Source: Mactromeris polynyma
Lineage: Eukaryota > Mollusca > Bivalvia > Venerida > Mactridae
Direction: 5' to 3'
DNA length: 64,000 nucleotides
Assembly: GCA_032209605.1 (NCBI GenBank)
Contig: JASFXZ010000005.1
Span: forward strand, 32,411,928-32,475,927
In this document: one piece after another, positions 1-12,600 of the stretch
How the letters are laid out: each line of letters opens with the position of its first letter
Position numbering within the stretch: the stretch's first letter is position 1
Made by a program: the position numbers and the translations under genes
Notes under the pieces: generated by a model
Told to the model about the DNA's origin: nothing
The model's database searches: none
The model's input: the letters and a program-made list of their open reading frames with translations, nothing else

Positions 1-278
1 ACCTAGTACAGCTACAGGAATACCGAGTACATTGACCAATGTATCGAGTACAGCGACAGGAATACCGAGTACATTGACCAATGTACCTAGTACAGCTACA
101 GGAATACCGAGTACATTGACCAATGTACCTAGTACAGCGACAGGAATACCGAGTACATTGACCAATGTACCGAGTACAGCGACAGGAATACCGAGTACAT
201 TGACCAATGGACCGAGTACAGCGACAGGAATACCGAGTACATGTCGTTTGATATTTTGGTATCGGACGTCGCATTGAC
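1..278 (+). repeat. 42-bp minisatellite with Pro/Ser/Thr-rich open frame
   Basis: About six copies of a 42-bp unit run in from the left edge of the window. Only frame 2 is open. It encodes a 14-residue repeat (PSTATGIPSTLTNV) from base 2 to a stop at 275-277, ending in a short non-repetitive tail. Several differences between copies are silent (CCT/CCG, GCT/GCG); two change residues (P to S, V to G). It could be the 3' end of a mucin-like exon that begins outside the window, or a non-coding minisatellite whose unit happens to be divisible by three. The start lies outside the window, so I do not call a gene. Confidence 0.6.
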
Positions 279-529
279 TTAAACTCTTCCAAGCCACACA
301 TTCTGTAACAGAACACATGCGCAGTAATTCAGTATTAATCAATCAAAGGTAAATTCCGCTGCCAATTGCCTTATATGTTCCGTACATCCCTTATAAATAA
401 AAAATACAATTCTTGGATTAATTTGGATGTTCCATTGGTTCAACAAGCGTAAGATCTGAACTAAGATTCAAAGTAAAATGTTCAAAAACTTTTAGTTTTA
501 TGAAATATTTGACTTAAGAAAGATCTCAG
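279..529. other. unannotated AT-rich spacer
   Basis: No open frame, splice-paired exon or repeat was recognised between the minisatellite and the large inverted repeat. Confidence 0.5.
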
Positions 530-1748
530 TTTGTGTTTTAGTAATGTATAGGCCTAATATCAGTAATTAAAACGTTTTCCTTTTAAAATATATCGGGAAT
601 TACTTGTAGATAAAATATTTTTATTTCACTTACACGTTATATTGGCTTAAAATTAATTGCATTACCCCATAAGGTACCTCAATACACATGGTTAAGCGCG
701 CGCTTGCATTCTAATTTTTATTTTCAAGCGTCTGATCTCATGGACTTTATCGAACTGAATTTTGCTCAAACTTTAAAAAATCTATCGTTTTGAATATTAA
801 TACTAGCACACATGTAATCTGTTCAATAATTATTGAATCATGTGTGAAGATCAATTGGTAATTTCTAGTTTCTTGCAGACATTAAGAGATAAAAGTTTTC
901 GTGTCGAGCCGTCAGCGAAAATGGTCACGAGGCGCATGAAGGGGAAAACGTCATATACCCTGTCAGCGCCGTGTATATAGAATCCTATACGCGAGCCTTT
1001 AACCAATGAAATTACTGGATTTTTCTTTGCAGTATTATAATTTTTCATATCAAAGATAATTGGAAACAAATTATGATTGTCTACTGGTGAAAGAGCTGGT
1101 TAGGATGCTACTATTTAAGATTTTACTTACGTCGTTATAAATAAAAAGCGTAACAAAATAATAATCAGGAAAAATACCTTGGAAAAAATAATATATAACA
1201 AACTAAGATATACACAATGTAGGCCTATATACATGTTTATAATACTGCAAAGAAAAATCCAGTAATTTCATTGGTTAAAGGCTCGCGTATAGGATTCTAT
1301 ATACACGGCGCTGACAGGGTATATTACGTTTTTCCCTTCATGCGCCTCGTGACAATTTTTGCTGACAGCTCGACTCGAAAACTTTTATCTCTTGATATCC
1401 GCAAGTTACTAGAAATTGACAATTGATATTTACACATGATTCAATAAATATTGAACAGAGTACATGTGTGCTAGTATAAATATTCAAAACGATAGATTTT
1501 TTAAGGTTTGAGCCAAATTCAGTTCGATAAAGTCCATGAGATCAGACGCTTGAAAATAAAAATTAGAGTGCAAGCGCGCGCTTAACCATGTGTATTGAGG
1601 TACCTTACGGGGTAATGCAATTAATTTTCAGGCATTATAACGTGTGAGTGAAATAAAAGAAATTTGATCTACAACAAGTAATTCCCGATATATTTTTAAA
1701 GGAATACGTTTTAATAACTGATATTTTACAAAACTAAAACACTCTAAA
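530..1748. mobile_element. large inverted repeat (foldback element), arms about 510 bp
   Basis: The left arm (about 530-1041) reappears as its reverse complement in the right arm (about 1241-1748), around a spacer of about 200 bp. Landmarks include the GCGCGCTT block near 698 and its partner near 1572, GGTACCTCAATACACATGG against its complement near 1590, and TTCTTTGCAGTATTATAA at the inner end of the left arm. The arms are imperfect: there are point differences and small indels, so this is not an assembly mirror. There is no transposase frame. It is best read as a non-autonomous foldback DNA element or an old hairpin duplication. The short ORF at 851-1069 (-) lies inside the left arm and is not supported as a gene. 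Confidence 0.8.
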
Positions 1749-1875
1749 CAATTTTATGAACCCAAAACACCAAAAATACACAGATCTAATTATTAGATCT
1801 AGAGAGCTAGGCATCGAAACATTGCTTGTTTAACTAAATTCGTATGAAAACACGGAATTGCAGTATTATAAATTC

Positions 1876-2013
1876 GTTATACAGGTTGCCGACAGGGTAT
1901 ATGGTGAAATATAACCAGTCTGCGATTCATATAACCCTCGGCTAACGCCTCGGGTTATATGGCACACAAACTGGTTATATTCCCCCATATACCCTGTCAA
2001 GAACCTGTATAAC
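1876..2013. mobile_element. 138-bp near-complete palindrome (MITE-like hairpin)
   Basis: The whole segment folds on itself. GTTATACAGGTT at 1876 pairs with AACCTGTATAAC ending at 2013, and the pairing continues through GACAGGGTATATGG and ATATAACCAG to a small loop around TCGGCTAACGCC. No coding capacity. The CATATACCCTGTCA motif also occurs inside the arms of the 530-1748 inverted repeat, so the two may be related. Confidence 0.75.
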
Positions 2014-3942
2014 TAATAATATATAATTAGCATTAATTGTAATTGTATTATGAAAGTAAAATTGCAAATTATTTCTCTAAGAGATTTCTATGCCATGTTC
2101 TTTTTGTGTTTTACTTTCTTAAGCTGCTCTTGTTTTTTTGTGTTTATTGGGTCTGTCATATGAAAACTATTCAGTTTAATCTTTTATTTTCAGAAATTTA
2201 GACGTGATAGACCGTTCTTTTTTCGTTTAAATTGTTCCACATATATTGTGAGTCCTTGCCATAAGATATTGCAAATGGTCAAACGCTAAATACAGTCGAT
2301 AATATCTCGTATGCTTTTATGTATCATCAAAATTGCAAGTATTCGTCTATTATGTTAAAAAATAGGTGTTTTAAAATAACAACTAAGAAAACAGAGTATA
2401 TATATTGATTAATAAAACCTCAATAATAAGACCACTTTTGGGACTTCTTATTTAGGTGGTCTTAAATTGAGGTTGAATAAAGAGCAAACTCTCGAAAATG
2501 GATTTGAAACTATGTTCTTATTTTTTAGATGGTCTCATTATTGAGGTGGTCTTTAAGTGAGGTTTTACTGTAATTGTATTGGCTAAAACGTAACAGCGAA
2601 ACGCGCTGTCTACACTTCCTTTTTTGACTCATCATATTTTGGTTACTGATTAAAATCAAGGAACAATGACTTCGTCCTTTGAAAGCATGTTGTAAAGAAT
2701 ACCGCACAATATGTAAAGTTTGGATATACCCTTTATCTTCAGAAATCGCAAATATAACAAGTATAAATGTAAACAGGTTGGTGTATCGTATTTGGTTTAT
2801 GAAACACACACCGCGGGATCGTCGATATTTTGTTTGGGTTTTATTATGTTTTGTATAAATAACAATTACATGCAGTCTACTTTATGCCTTTATAGTGGTT
2901 TTGTTCAGACAGTTTAAATACAAGGACAACGTTTCTAGTTCATTCAGGGTAAAAAAGTAGGACGAATTCTTTCAAATGTGACGACGAGTAGACAATATCT
3001 AGTTTCTTTTCAAAAATTGGCGTTTTACGCAATTTAATATATTTAGGATTATATATAAACAGGTATTCAGTATCTTAAATCATGCCCGATGCTCGTCACT
3101 ATATTGGAAGTAAAATTCATTTGCTGCAATTATGATTACCTGAGGTTAAATCAAGATGAAAATTGATCAGCCTTTTTGATGTTGCAGTTTAATATTTCAA
3201 AGCTGTATACAATCTTAAAGTGGGAAGAAAATACCTAACTGTATTTTCATTTGATAACAGCAAGTAGTGTGTATTCGACAGCTACTCTCCTGTTGAATTC
3301 CGCGGGCAATTCTGCTTCGATGTATAAGTCAAGATGTCCCAAATGTTTTACTGAAGACTTTTGAGTCAATCGGTATCTAGTATCCTTACGTAAGCTACAT
3401 GATATGTCGTGAAACAAATAGGGCCCGAGGTATACCGACTGACTTTTGAGCCTAATATATATTCCGAACATCTCCATCTAAGCTTCACTGAAACGAAGGA
3501 GTTGCTATGATGATCCAAATGTGAAGGAAAAGTATTCACATACATAGACAAGTTTAAAAGTTATTATGAATTAAGAATCAAATGAAAAAAGCAACACTGA
3601 CGAATGTCTCGAAAACAATCGGTAATGACAAAAATAGATATAATATTGAATAGACCGCATTGGTCTTATTTTGTTGTTGTAACTGGCTATAGATGACGTT
3701 TATAATCGTTCTCAGGCAATAAATAGTACCACTCCGACTACATGCATGTGCTTTAATTTAATTCGCTATAGATATCATTATTTAAGAAATTGTATTCATA
3801 TAATAGTTCGTGCTTATCTTTCACGTAAATTCGATTATCTAAGTTAAGAGTTGTTGAAAAATGTAGAATGGAGGGATATTTGTAAATAAAGAGAATAAAT
3901 GATATGAAGCGCACATTTAAAGATTTCACTGAGTTTCTTAAA
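2014..3942. other. intergenic region with one MITE
   Basis: AT-rich sequence without a supported gene. It contains the CAGTAAAACCTC-family element at 2411-2572. A 76-codon minus-strand frame at 3247-3477 has no splice or family support. Confidence 0.4.
2411..2572. mobile_element. CAGTAAAACCTC-family MITE, copy 1
   Basis: It begins with TAAAACCTCAATAATAAGACC and ends with GGTCTTTAAGTGAGGTTTTACTGTA, so the ends are inverted repeats of each other and the 3' side is flanked by TA. The interior has the family's GAGGTTGAATAAAGAGCAAA segment. The CAGT start and TA target resemble Tigger/pogo (Tc1/mariner) non-autonomous elements. That assignment is an inference from the ends only. Confidence 0.65.
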
Positions 3943-6900
3943 TATGCATTATTGCCAAACCAACCAGTTAAGTGAAAACATTACATTAATCAGACATTCA
4001 CTACATGAGTATACACATACATATAAACAATATACATGGATCATTGGCAAAACACTTAGCAAAGTGAAAACATTACATTAATCAGACATTCACTACATGA
4101 GTATACACATACATATAAACAACATACATGGATCATTGGCATAACACTTAGCAAAGTGAACTCATAACATTAATCAGACATTCACTACATGCGTATACAC
4201 ATACATATAAACAGCATACATGGATCATTGGCAAAACAGTTAGCAAAGTGAACACATAACATTAATCGGACATTCACTACATGAGTATACACACACATAT
4301 AAACAGCATACATGGATCATTGGCAAAACAGTTAGCAAAGTGAACACATTACATTAATCAGACATTCACTACATGAGTATACACACACATATAAACAATA
4401 TACATGCATCATTGGCAAACCAACCAGTTAAGTGAAAACATTACATTAATCAGACATTCACTACATGAGTATACACACACATATAAACAATATACATGCA
4501 TCATTGGCATAACACTTAGCAAAGTGAAAACATTACATTAATCAGACATTCACTACATGAGTATACACACACATATAAACAATATACATGCATCATTGGC
4601 ATAACACTTAGCAAAGTGAAAACATTACATTAATCAGACATTCACTACATGCGTATACACATACATATAAACAATATACGTGCATCATTGCCAAACCAAC
4701 CAGTTAAGTGAAAACATTACATTAATCAGACATTCCCTACATGAGTATACACACACATATAAACAATATACATGCATCATTGGCATAACACTTAGCAAAG
4801 TGAACACATAACATTAATCAGACATTCACTACATGAGTATACACACACATATAAACAACATACATGGATCATTGGCAAAACAGTTAGCAAAGTGAACACA
4901 TACATTAATCAGACATTCACTACATGCATCATTGGCAAAACAATTAGCAAAGTGAACTCATAACATTACTCAGACATTCACTACATGCGTATACACACAC
5001 ATATAAACAATATACATGCATCATTGGCAAAACAGTTAGCAAAGTGAACTCATAACATTACTCAGACATTCACTACATGCATCATTGGCAAAACAATTAG
5101 CAAAGTGAACTCATAACATTACTCAGACATTCACTACATGCGTATACACATACATATAAACAGCATACATGCATCATTGGCAAAACAGTTAGCAAAGTGA
5201 ACTCATAACATTACTCAGACATTCACTACATGCGTATACACATACATATAAACAGCATACATGCATCATTGGCAAAACCATTAGCAAAGTGAACTCATAA
5301 CATTACTCAGACATTCACTACATGCGTATACACATACATATAAACAACATACATGCATCATTGGCAAAACAGTTAGCAAAGTGAACTCATAACATTAATC
5401 AGACATTCACTACATGCGTATACACACACATATAAACAGCATACATGCATCATTGGCAAAACAATTAGCAAAGTGAACACATAACATTAATCAGACATTC
5501 ACTACATGCGTATACACATACATATAAACAACATACATGCATCATTGGCAAAACAGTTAGCAAAGTGAACTCATAACATTAATCAGACATTCACTACATG
5601 CGTATACACATACATATAAACAATATACATGCATCATTGGCAAAACATTTAGCAAAGTGAACACAGAACATTAATCAGACATTCACTACATGCGTATACA
5701 CATACATATAAACAGCATACATGCATCATTGCCAAAACAGTTAGCAAAGTGAACACAAAACATTAATCAGACATTCACTACATGAGTATACACATACATA
5801 TAAACAATATACATGCATCATTGGCAAAACAGTTAGCAAAGTGAACACAAAACATTAATCAGACATTCACTACATGAGTATACACATACATATAAACAAC
5901 ATACATGCATTATTGGCAAAACATTTAGCAAAGTGAACACAGAACATTAATCAGACATTCACTACATGCGTATACACACACATATAAACAATATACATGC
6001 ATCATTGCCAAAACAGTTAGCAAAGTGAACACAAAACATTAATCAGACATTCACTACATGAGTATACACACACATATAAACAGCATACATGCATCATTGG
6101 CAAAACAGTTAGCAAAGTGAACACAAAACATTAATCAGACATTCACTACATGAGTATACACATACATATAAACAATATACATGCATCATTGGCAAAACAG
6201 TTAGCAAAGTGAACACATACATTAATCAGACATTCACTACATGCGTATACACACACATATAAACAACATACATGCATCATTGGCAAAACAATTAGCAATG
6301 TGAACACATAACATTAATCAGACATTCACTACATGCGTATACACATACATATAAACAATATACATGCATCATTGGCAAAACAGTTAGCAAAGTGAACACA
6401 TAACATTAATCAGACATTCACTACATGCGTACACACATACATATAAACAGCATACATGCATCATTGGCAAAACACTTAGCAAAGTGAAAACATACATTAA
6501 TCAGACATTCACTACATGCGTATACACATACATATAAACAACATACATGCATCATTGGCAAAACAGTTAGCAAAGTGAACACATAACATTAATCAGACAT
6601 TCACTACATGCGTATACACACACATATAAACAACATACATGCATCATTGGCAAAACAATTAGCAATGTGAACACATAACATTAATCAGACATTCACTACA
6701 TGCGTATACACATACATATAAACAACATACATGCATCATTGGCAAAACAATTAGCAAAGTGAACACATAACATTAATCAGACATTCACTACATGCGTATA
6801 CACATACATATAAACAGCATACATGCATCATTGGCAAAACAGTTAGCAAAGTGAACACATAACATTAATCAGACATTCACTACATGCGTATACACATACA

Positions 6901-7026
6901 TATAAACAACATACATGCAGCATTGCCAAACCAACCAGTTAAGTGAACACATTAGATTGGTCAGACATTCAAAACATGAGTATACACACACATATACACA
7001 TATAAACACCATACATGCAGCATTGG
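3943..7026. repeat. 92-bp satellite array, about 33 copies
   Basis: A unit of about 92 bp repeats from the first CATTATTGCCAAACCAACC to a diverged last copy. It contains CAGACATTCACTACATG, GTATACACATACATATAAAC and CATCATTGGCAAAACA. Successive CAGACATT landmarks fall at 3991 and 4083, giving the period. Copies differ at recurrent positions (ACATGAG/ACATGCG, CACATAC/CACACAC, GGATC/GCATC), which suggests turnover in blocks. Shortened units near 4920 and 5075 lack the GTATACACAC...ATAC part. Confidence 0.9.
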
Positions 7027-7538
7027 CACATTTGGCGTTGTCCTTGCTTTTGAACTATAGTATCTTGCAGTTTGACCAAGTAAATAACAACAAACCTCCC
7101 CTGATATGTGAGGGTCATAATTTATGCCATATTAGCTGAGGGCGTTGAGGGAAGATCAACAGTTCGATTTCTAGGACAATGATATAATTTTGCTTATTAA
7201 TCCGACTCTTACTGGTCCTATTATACGTTATGTTTACATAATGTAATATTACACTTAAGTATGTAGAGCTATTTGATGAGCAAACACCACGATTAACATA
7301 TCCACTCCAGTCTTCCCGCAATGGGTGTTCCCCTGATCAGTTCAATATATCCGCTTAAAAAATTAACAGCAACTTAGTAGATTTACAAATATATTTTGTC
7401 ATCATAAGAATTCTTCAAAATAAAGATTCAAAATGTGAAATATTGAATACTGATTTTTTTATAGTTAAAAAAAATAAATAATGATACACTGTAAAAACAC
7501 ATATTATGTGCAATATATTCGGTTTTGGTGCATGAGGG

Positions 7539-7625
7539 TACAGCAAAACCTCACTTAAAGACCACCTCAATAATAAACCACCTCAATAATAAACCACCTC
7601 AAAATTAAGACCACAATTTGAAACA
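7539..7625. mobile_element. CAGTAAAACCTC-family MITE, truncated copy 2
   Basis: It starts TACAGCAAAACCTCACTTAAAG, then has three ACCACCTCAA-type units, then loses similarity. It may be the left end of a composite whose right end is the copy at 7889-8142. Confidence 0.55.
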
Positions 7626-7888
7626 TTATAAGACTGAAACTTAGACGTTAAATGTTCTCTTTACTCCTATATTGGTATAACAATATAGATTTTTATAAAA
7701 GATGGCTAAAATGTACAGATGGTAACAGCAAGTATTCAGACAAAATTTCTTTCATTTAGATTTAATAAAAACAAAAGACTGGTTTAAGTAAAAGTCTAAG
7801 TGTCCGACTTTAAGTGTTTGTGAATAAGGATTTAAGCACTTTATTTTTTATTATTCAATGAATATATAATCAGTCAATTTTAGTTTTA

Positions 7889-8142
7889 TAAGTAAAACCT
7901 CAATAATACGACCGCCCTTGGGACCCTTGAAAATTGGTCTTTATATTGAATTGGTCTTAATAAAGAGTAAAACAGTGGAAATTGACTTGATCATTGTGTT
8001 CTTAATATTGAGGTGGTTTTATGATTGAGGTGGTCTTAATATTGAGGTGGTCTTAATATTGAGGTGGTCTTATTATTGATGTGGTCTTAATATTGATGTG
8101 GTCATAATATTGATGTGGTCTTTAAGTGAGGTTTTACTGTAC
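7889..8142. mobile_element. CAGTAAAACCTC-family MITE, copy 3 with internal repeats
   Basis: The left end is AGTAAAACCTCAATAATACG; the right end is TTTAAGTGAGGTTTTACTGTA. The right half contains about six tandem GAGGTGGTCTTAATATT-like units (about 8010-8120). The element's own internal motif has therefore expanded into a short array. Confidence 0.65.
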
Positions 8143-9262
8143 GTTTAAACCACAACATACAATGTAATCATTACGCAATAAAGAATACAGCAATAACATG
8201 TATCTGAAGAAACGAGTGTCATCTGACTTGGTGAGTAATCATTTACCACGTATTTACAGCACATAATTATAAATAGCAAGTATAATCCATGTCTCGCATG
8301 TTCAAACATATAGGTAAATTTGTACACTGAACCTCTTTTCTTATTGGTGACCCTACCTTTCTTCTGCTTGTCAACATATTGGTACGTGTATGTATGTGTG
8401 TGTACAGCCATACATTAATGTTGATGATCATTAAAATATTTTAGTTTAATCATATTTTATTGTATTTATACATATAACTATCATATTTGCACAAACATAC
8501 ATGTAACTTGTATATACATACAAAAGGGTTGGGCCAAAAGTTTTAACAACATTATCTAGGGCCCTTCCCTAAATTAAAATCTTTACCTATGGTTCAGTCA
8601 GATAGGGCCTACTGTCAATTTATACTATACACGATACTAAAAGTTCATTTCTTTTCTTATAATTTTTCTCTCAGCCAGATGACCAATTGTATTGACCATT
8701 ATTAACATGTTTATCCGTTAAATTTACATGTACGACTCATGATATAAATGTAGTATTACTTTCGTATTCATAATGGGTTAATGTCATTTTCTCCGTTTGA
8801 ATAAAATAGGGGATATTAAATGACTGGTCATTTTTTATTGAATTTATTGAACGAGTTAGTCTTCTAAAAACGATAAAAACGAGGCTTTGTCGATGAAATG
8901 CTATTTTAAACAATCGTAAATAGTGAGGTTTTAATAAGCCGTTATGTTAACGTAATAAATGCACATTAATTAAATTGATAACCATGTTTTTCGGTCACTC
9001 CAATGCAGTCGGTTGCGCAATTGCTACTTACAAACTACATGTACAAATTAAATAGTATTTTGAAACGTATCTTGTTTTGTCTGCTTATCGGAGGTGGTTG
9101 ATTTGTATATAGATACGTTTATTCAATATCTGTAGGCCGGAGGCCCGTGAGATAGATACATAGTAAAGAAAACAAACGTCTGAAGATAAGGGAACTTGTT
9201 TTCAAAAAAAATCCTATGACCGTGAAACAAATGTGAAAATCAGAAAATGGAGAAGGTACACA

Positions 9263-9282
9263 GGGGGGGGGGGGGGGGGGGG
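9263..9282 (+). repeat. poly-G tract of 20 bases
   Basis: An uninterrupted run of 20 G. Shorter runs lie at 54544-54555 and 56298-56313. Length in the assembly is likely to be imprecise. Confidence 0.85.
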
Positions 9283-9498
9283 CAGGAAAACAATACCAAA
9301 CGGACCAAAAGGCACACACTTAAAGCGACAAATGCACACTTAAAAGCTTAAAGAAATGTTTTGTTATAAGTTGGCTCCGTGACAAGGACCACTTATACAA
9401 TATCCTATATATAATTGCATATTGCGGTTTTGTATGATCGGTATAACTTTCGTGAAATATTTAATGTAAACAGAAAAGTGCTCGTATTACACCGATGC

Positions 9499-9508
9499 AT
9501 TGCGCAAT
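9499..9508. promoter_or_regulatory. consensus C/EBP-type palindrome
   Basis: ATTGCGCAAT is a perfect palindrome and equals the optimal C/EBP bZIP binding sequence. It lies about 18 bp upstream of the TATA box assigned to gene 1. Its position makes it a plausible proximal element; binding is inferred. Confidence 0.4.
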
Positions 9509-9525
9509 GTATGCAGATTGTACCG

Positions 9526-9533
9526 TATATATA
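9526..9533 (+). promoter_or_regulatory. TATA box of gene 1
   Basis: TATATATA lies inside the 14-bp palindrome CCGTATATATACGG (9523-9536). A start about 30 bp downstream would fall near 9556 and give a 5' UTR of about 100 nt before the ATG at 9659. The support is the position relative to exon 1. Confidence 0.5.
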
Positions 9534-9658
9534 CGGGGACAGTCACAAGACATTTAGCGTGCTACCCAGCAGTATTTGAGGTGGTCATAACCGTGACCGA
9601 AATTACCATTCGAAAGAGAAGTAAAAGGACTGACTTGACGTTTAATTAAATACTGACC

Positions 9659-9672
9659 ATGGTCGGATTAAG
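9659..9672 (+). CDS. gene 1 exon 1 (coding part, 14 nt)
   Basis: ATG GTC GGA TTA AG is followed by a GTAAGA donor. The start sits in a strong Kozak context (GACCATGG). Joined to 15641 it gives MVGLRFLVVCLFVTTCLG, a good signal peptide in the required phase 2. The TATA box lies about 130 bp upstream of the ATG. I chose this exon because exon 2 has no in-frame ATG. Confidence 0.6.
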
Positions 9673-12600
9673 GTAAGACCAGTTTTAAATGCTATTATAA
9701 AATTGAAAATAAAATGATTTCATTGTACAATATTTTAATAATTACAACATATTAATTAACGTACTTTGTAAATAATTATGCAAATAAATTACTACTTTAT
9801 TGACTTTGTGTGATAATAAATTATTACATTTATTTTTCTGAATGCAACTTATGAGCATATTACCATATTTGGCATGTGCATATTAACTCATATACAATTA
9901 ACAAATGCGATAACTAATCGGCTTGAATCCAATGAATTGACTGTATTTTGCGCTGAAAATTAGTAGAAACATTACAGACATATTGAACTTTCCGTGTCTT
10001 AAATTTCTATTTGATTTATTTATATTTAATTGCAATATCCTAAATATGTCATCGGAATACTTATCACTTTTGTTAAGATAGAAATTTTGTCTATATATAT
10101 ATATATTTATCAATTCGAATTTGCGTAATCATATTTACGTAATAAGCCATTTCCCGACCGGGCTTCATCATGAATTTCCTTGCGCCTTGAACTTGATGCG
10201 CTTTTTAACACATTCGGTGTATTTCTAAAATATGTACTTTTATTTTTAAATATATTATATACGCCATTGTGTCTCGTACTAGTTGGAACTTAAGCTTCTT
10301 TGTTACTGGACAACCTTATGATCTACATTCAAGTGGAAATGTGCATAGTATTATAAGGAATTCGTATAGCTTATAGTTTACACTGGGCCGTCCTTTCTCA
10401 TAGGTTTACGGACAATTATTTATAAAATGAAGCATTTTTATATTGTATACGTTAGGTTGTATAGGATAAAAAAGTTGATAACATTCGTTACACGGTTTTA
10501 AACCATCCTACGTAAGTCACATATTCAATTAAAATTGTTTGTCAACTAAAATACATTATATGTATATGTATGTTTATTCATCCTCACACTTTCCTTATTT
10601 TAATTAGTGATAAACTTATTGACAAGTCAGTCCAGATTAGCTGGGCTATTTCAATTTTATATTATGAATGCAGTAATACTGATTAGCATTTTTGTGAAAT
10701 GATTATTATGTAATCTCTTATAACTCTACTAAGGAGTGGCATTGTATTTTAAAATTGCTGCTGTATTCCGCTGTTATTATTGTAATTAATGCATGTACAA
10801 TGATGAGATGTAAATAAAGATAACTATTTCTACATATGTATGTATTTCATTCTGGGGCCGGGGTTATAACAGAGACTTACACTCTCCACTCAAATCTCAA
10901 TTCAAAAATATTCTTCTCATTAGTCGGATAGCGGACATTTTAAGTGTGGAAAATGCATGAAAACGTTAAATGGTCGCTGAACATTCTTTGTGGCCAATTT
11001 TCTTAGAAATCTCACCAATTTAACGCTTTTAAACATTTCTGGCACTCAAATTAATAAGAGTAAATTTTGTGATTTGAGTGCTGAGTTAAAGTATTCGCTA
11101 TAATTTCGAGCCAAGATCTACACAAAATTAAAATCCAATAATCGGGTCTAACAAACAAAAAACAATGTTCGCAAAATCTTTATAGTTATTGAATTTGTCT
11201 TTTTAGAAATTCTATGAACCTAATTTTCCCATCAATCATTGATACATACGTGTATATTATCATAGTATGCAATATCTTTTCAGACAACAGTTAATTTGGC
11301 TGATAGTATCAGACATTTATGTATAAATACATTTTTTATTAAAGTAAAGTAAAAATCCGAGTTCGAATCTCGACTTGGGCGAGTGGATTTTGTTTTATGA
11401 ACACTATTCATCAATGGTCGTGAAGTAGGCGCTGTGGTCGAGGGGAGGAGGGTCCTTCTCCGGGACCGAGGGTCAAGGGTTGGAATCGCTAACTTCACTA
11501 TCCAATAATTAGGCGCGAGTACTGGTTAGTGACACGGGAGGCATTCATCGAGTGTAGTTAATATACGTCCTAATCGAGTTTCACAATCGATGTAAAATAA
11601 ATATGTTTAAATTAATAAGATAAAAATATGCATTTAAATTGTCGGCTTGCGGTGTGAATTCAAAGCCATGATATGTTGAGACGTTGGGTCAGCATTTTCC
11701 TTCTATCTTATTTATGTATTGTATTGGAAAATTTCATTATTTTGACAGGTTAACATTTACTGTTTTCGATAGTTAAATACATTTGAATTTTACATTGCAA
11801 TCCAGTAACGTTGTAAAACAATGTGAAATAGTTCGGACGGAACAGCACTGTAGACCAGTATATACTATCCTCACTTCATCCTGCCGTTTGCTGTTTGATA
11901 TTTATTTGCGTGTGTACAGTTTAGTGTGGTATCGTTCGTCAACACGACGTTGTGTCGCATTCGGGACACATCTGCGAGCTTTGCCGAATACTGACAAGCA
12001 ATTACGTCGTAACGAGCAAACCGAACCTGTTTTGACATAATGTAAAGAGACGACGACAGAGTGCGTAGAACAATATGGAACCACGGTTATAAGATACCAA
12101 AAATCAACCTCACGGGCTTTCAATATTTCGTATAATAAACATTGAAATATAATTGGGTCGATCTTTTCATAACTAATTATTGACCTCATAACATGACATG
12201 ACCCGTTTATATAAATTTGGTAGTGACCAAAGTACATAAATGGTCAGCTGGATCAATAAGATTATAAAGAGGGTATTTCAAAATATAAGCAAACTGGAAA
12301 TTCAAAACCGGTTTTCTCGAATAGTCGGAATCTTTCAGGTCAATATTTATTTTATTCACCGTCACATGACGGCATTGTTTACATTCTGTATTACCCTCTG
12401 CTCCTTTGTATTGTATACACTCTTGTATAATGGTGACTTTATCGCTGTATGTAACCTGGGTGTGATTTACAGTGAACGAATTTCGCAATAGTGTTAAAGT
12501 AAATGTGATAAATACAACTTGTTATATTAACTAATTTCGGTAGGGGTTATATAAACAGCCAGAGGGTTATTTCTATTTACGCAACAAAAAGAAACACATC

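Larger units (their letters stand above)
7027..9480. other. intergenic region upstream of gene 1
   Basis: No supported gene. It holds MITE copies at 7539-7625 and 7889-8142 and a 20-G run at 9263-9282. Short ORFs here lack splice partners or recognisable domains. Confidence 0.4.

Noticed and set aside
3247..3477. 76-codon minus-strand ORF with protein-like composition
   Set aside because: No family recognised, no splice partner, and the start is an arbitrary ATG in AT-rich sequence. Only transcript data could rescue it.
3943..7026. CRISPR-like array
   Set aside because: Units are contiguous 92-bp monomers without unique spacers, in an animal genome; this is satellite DNA.
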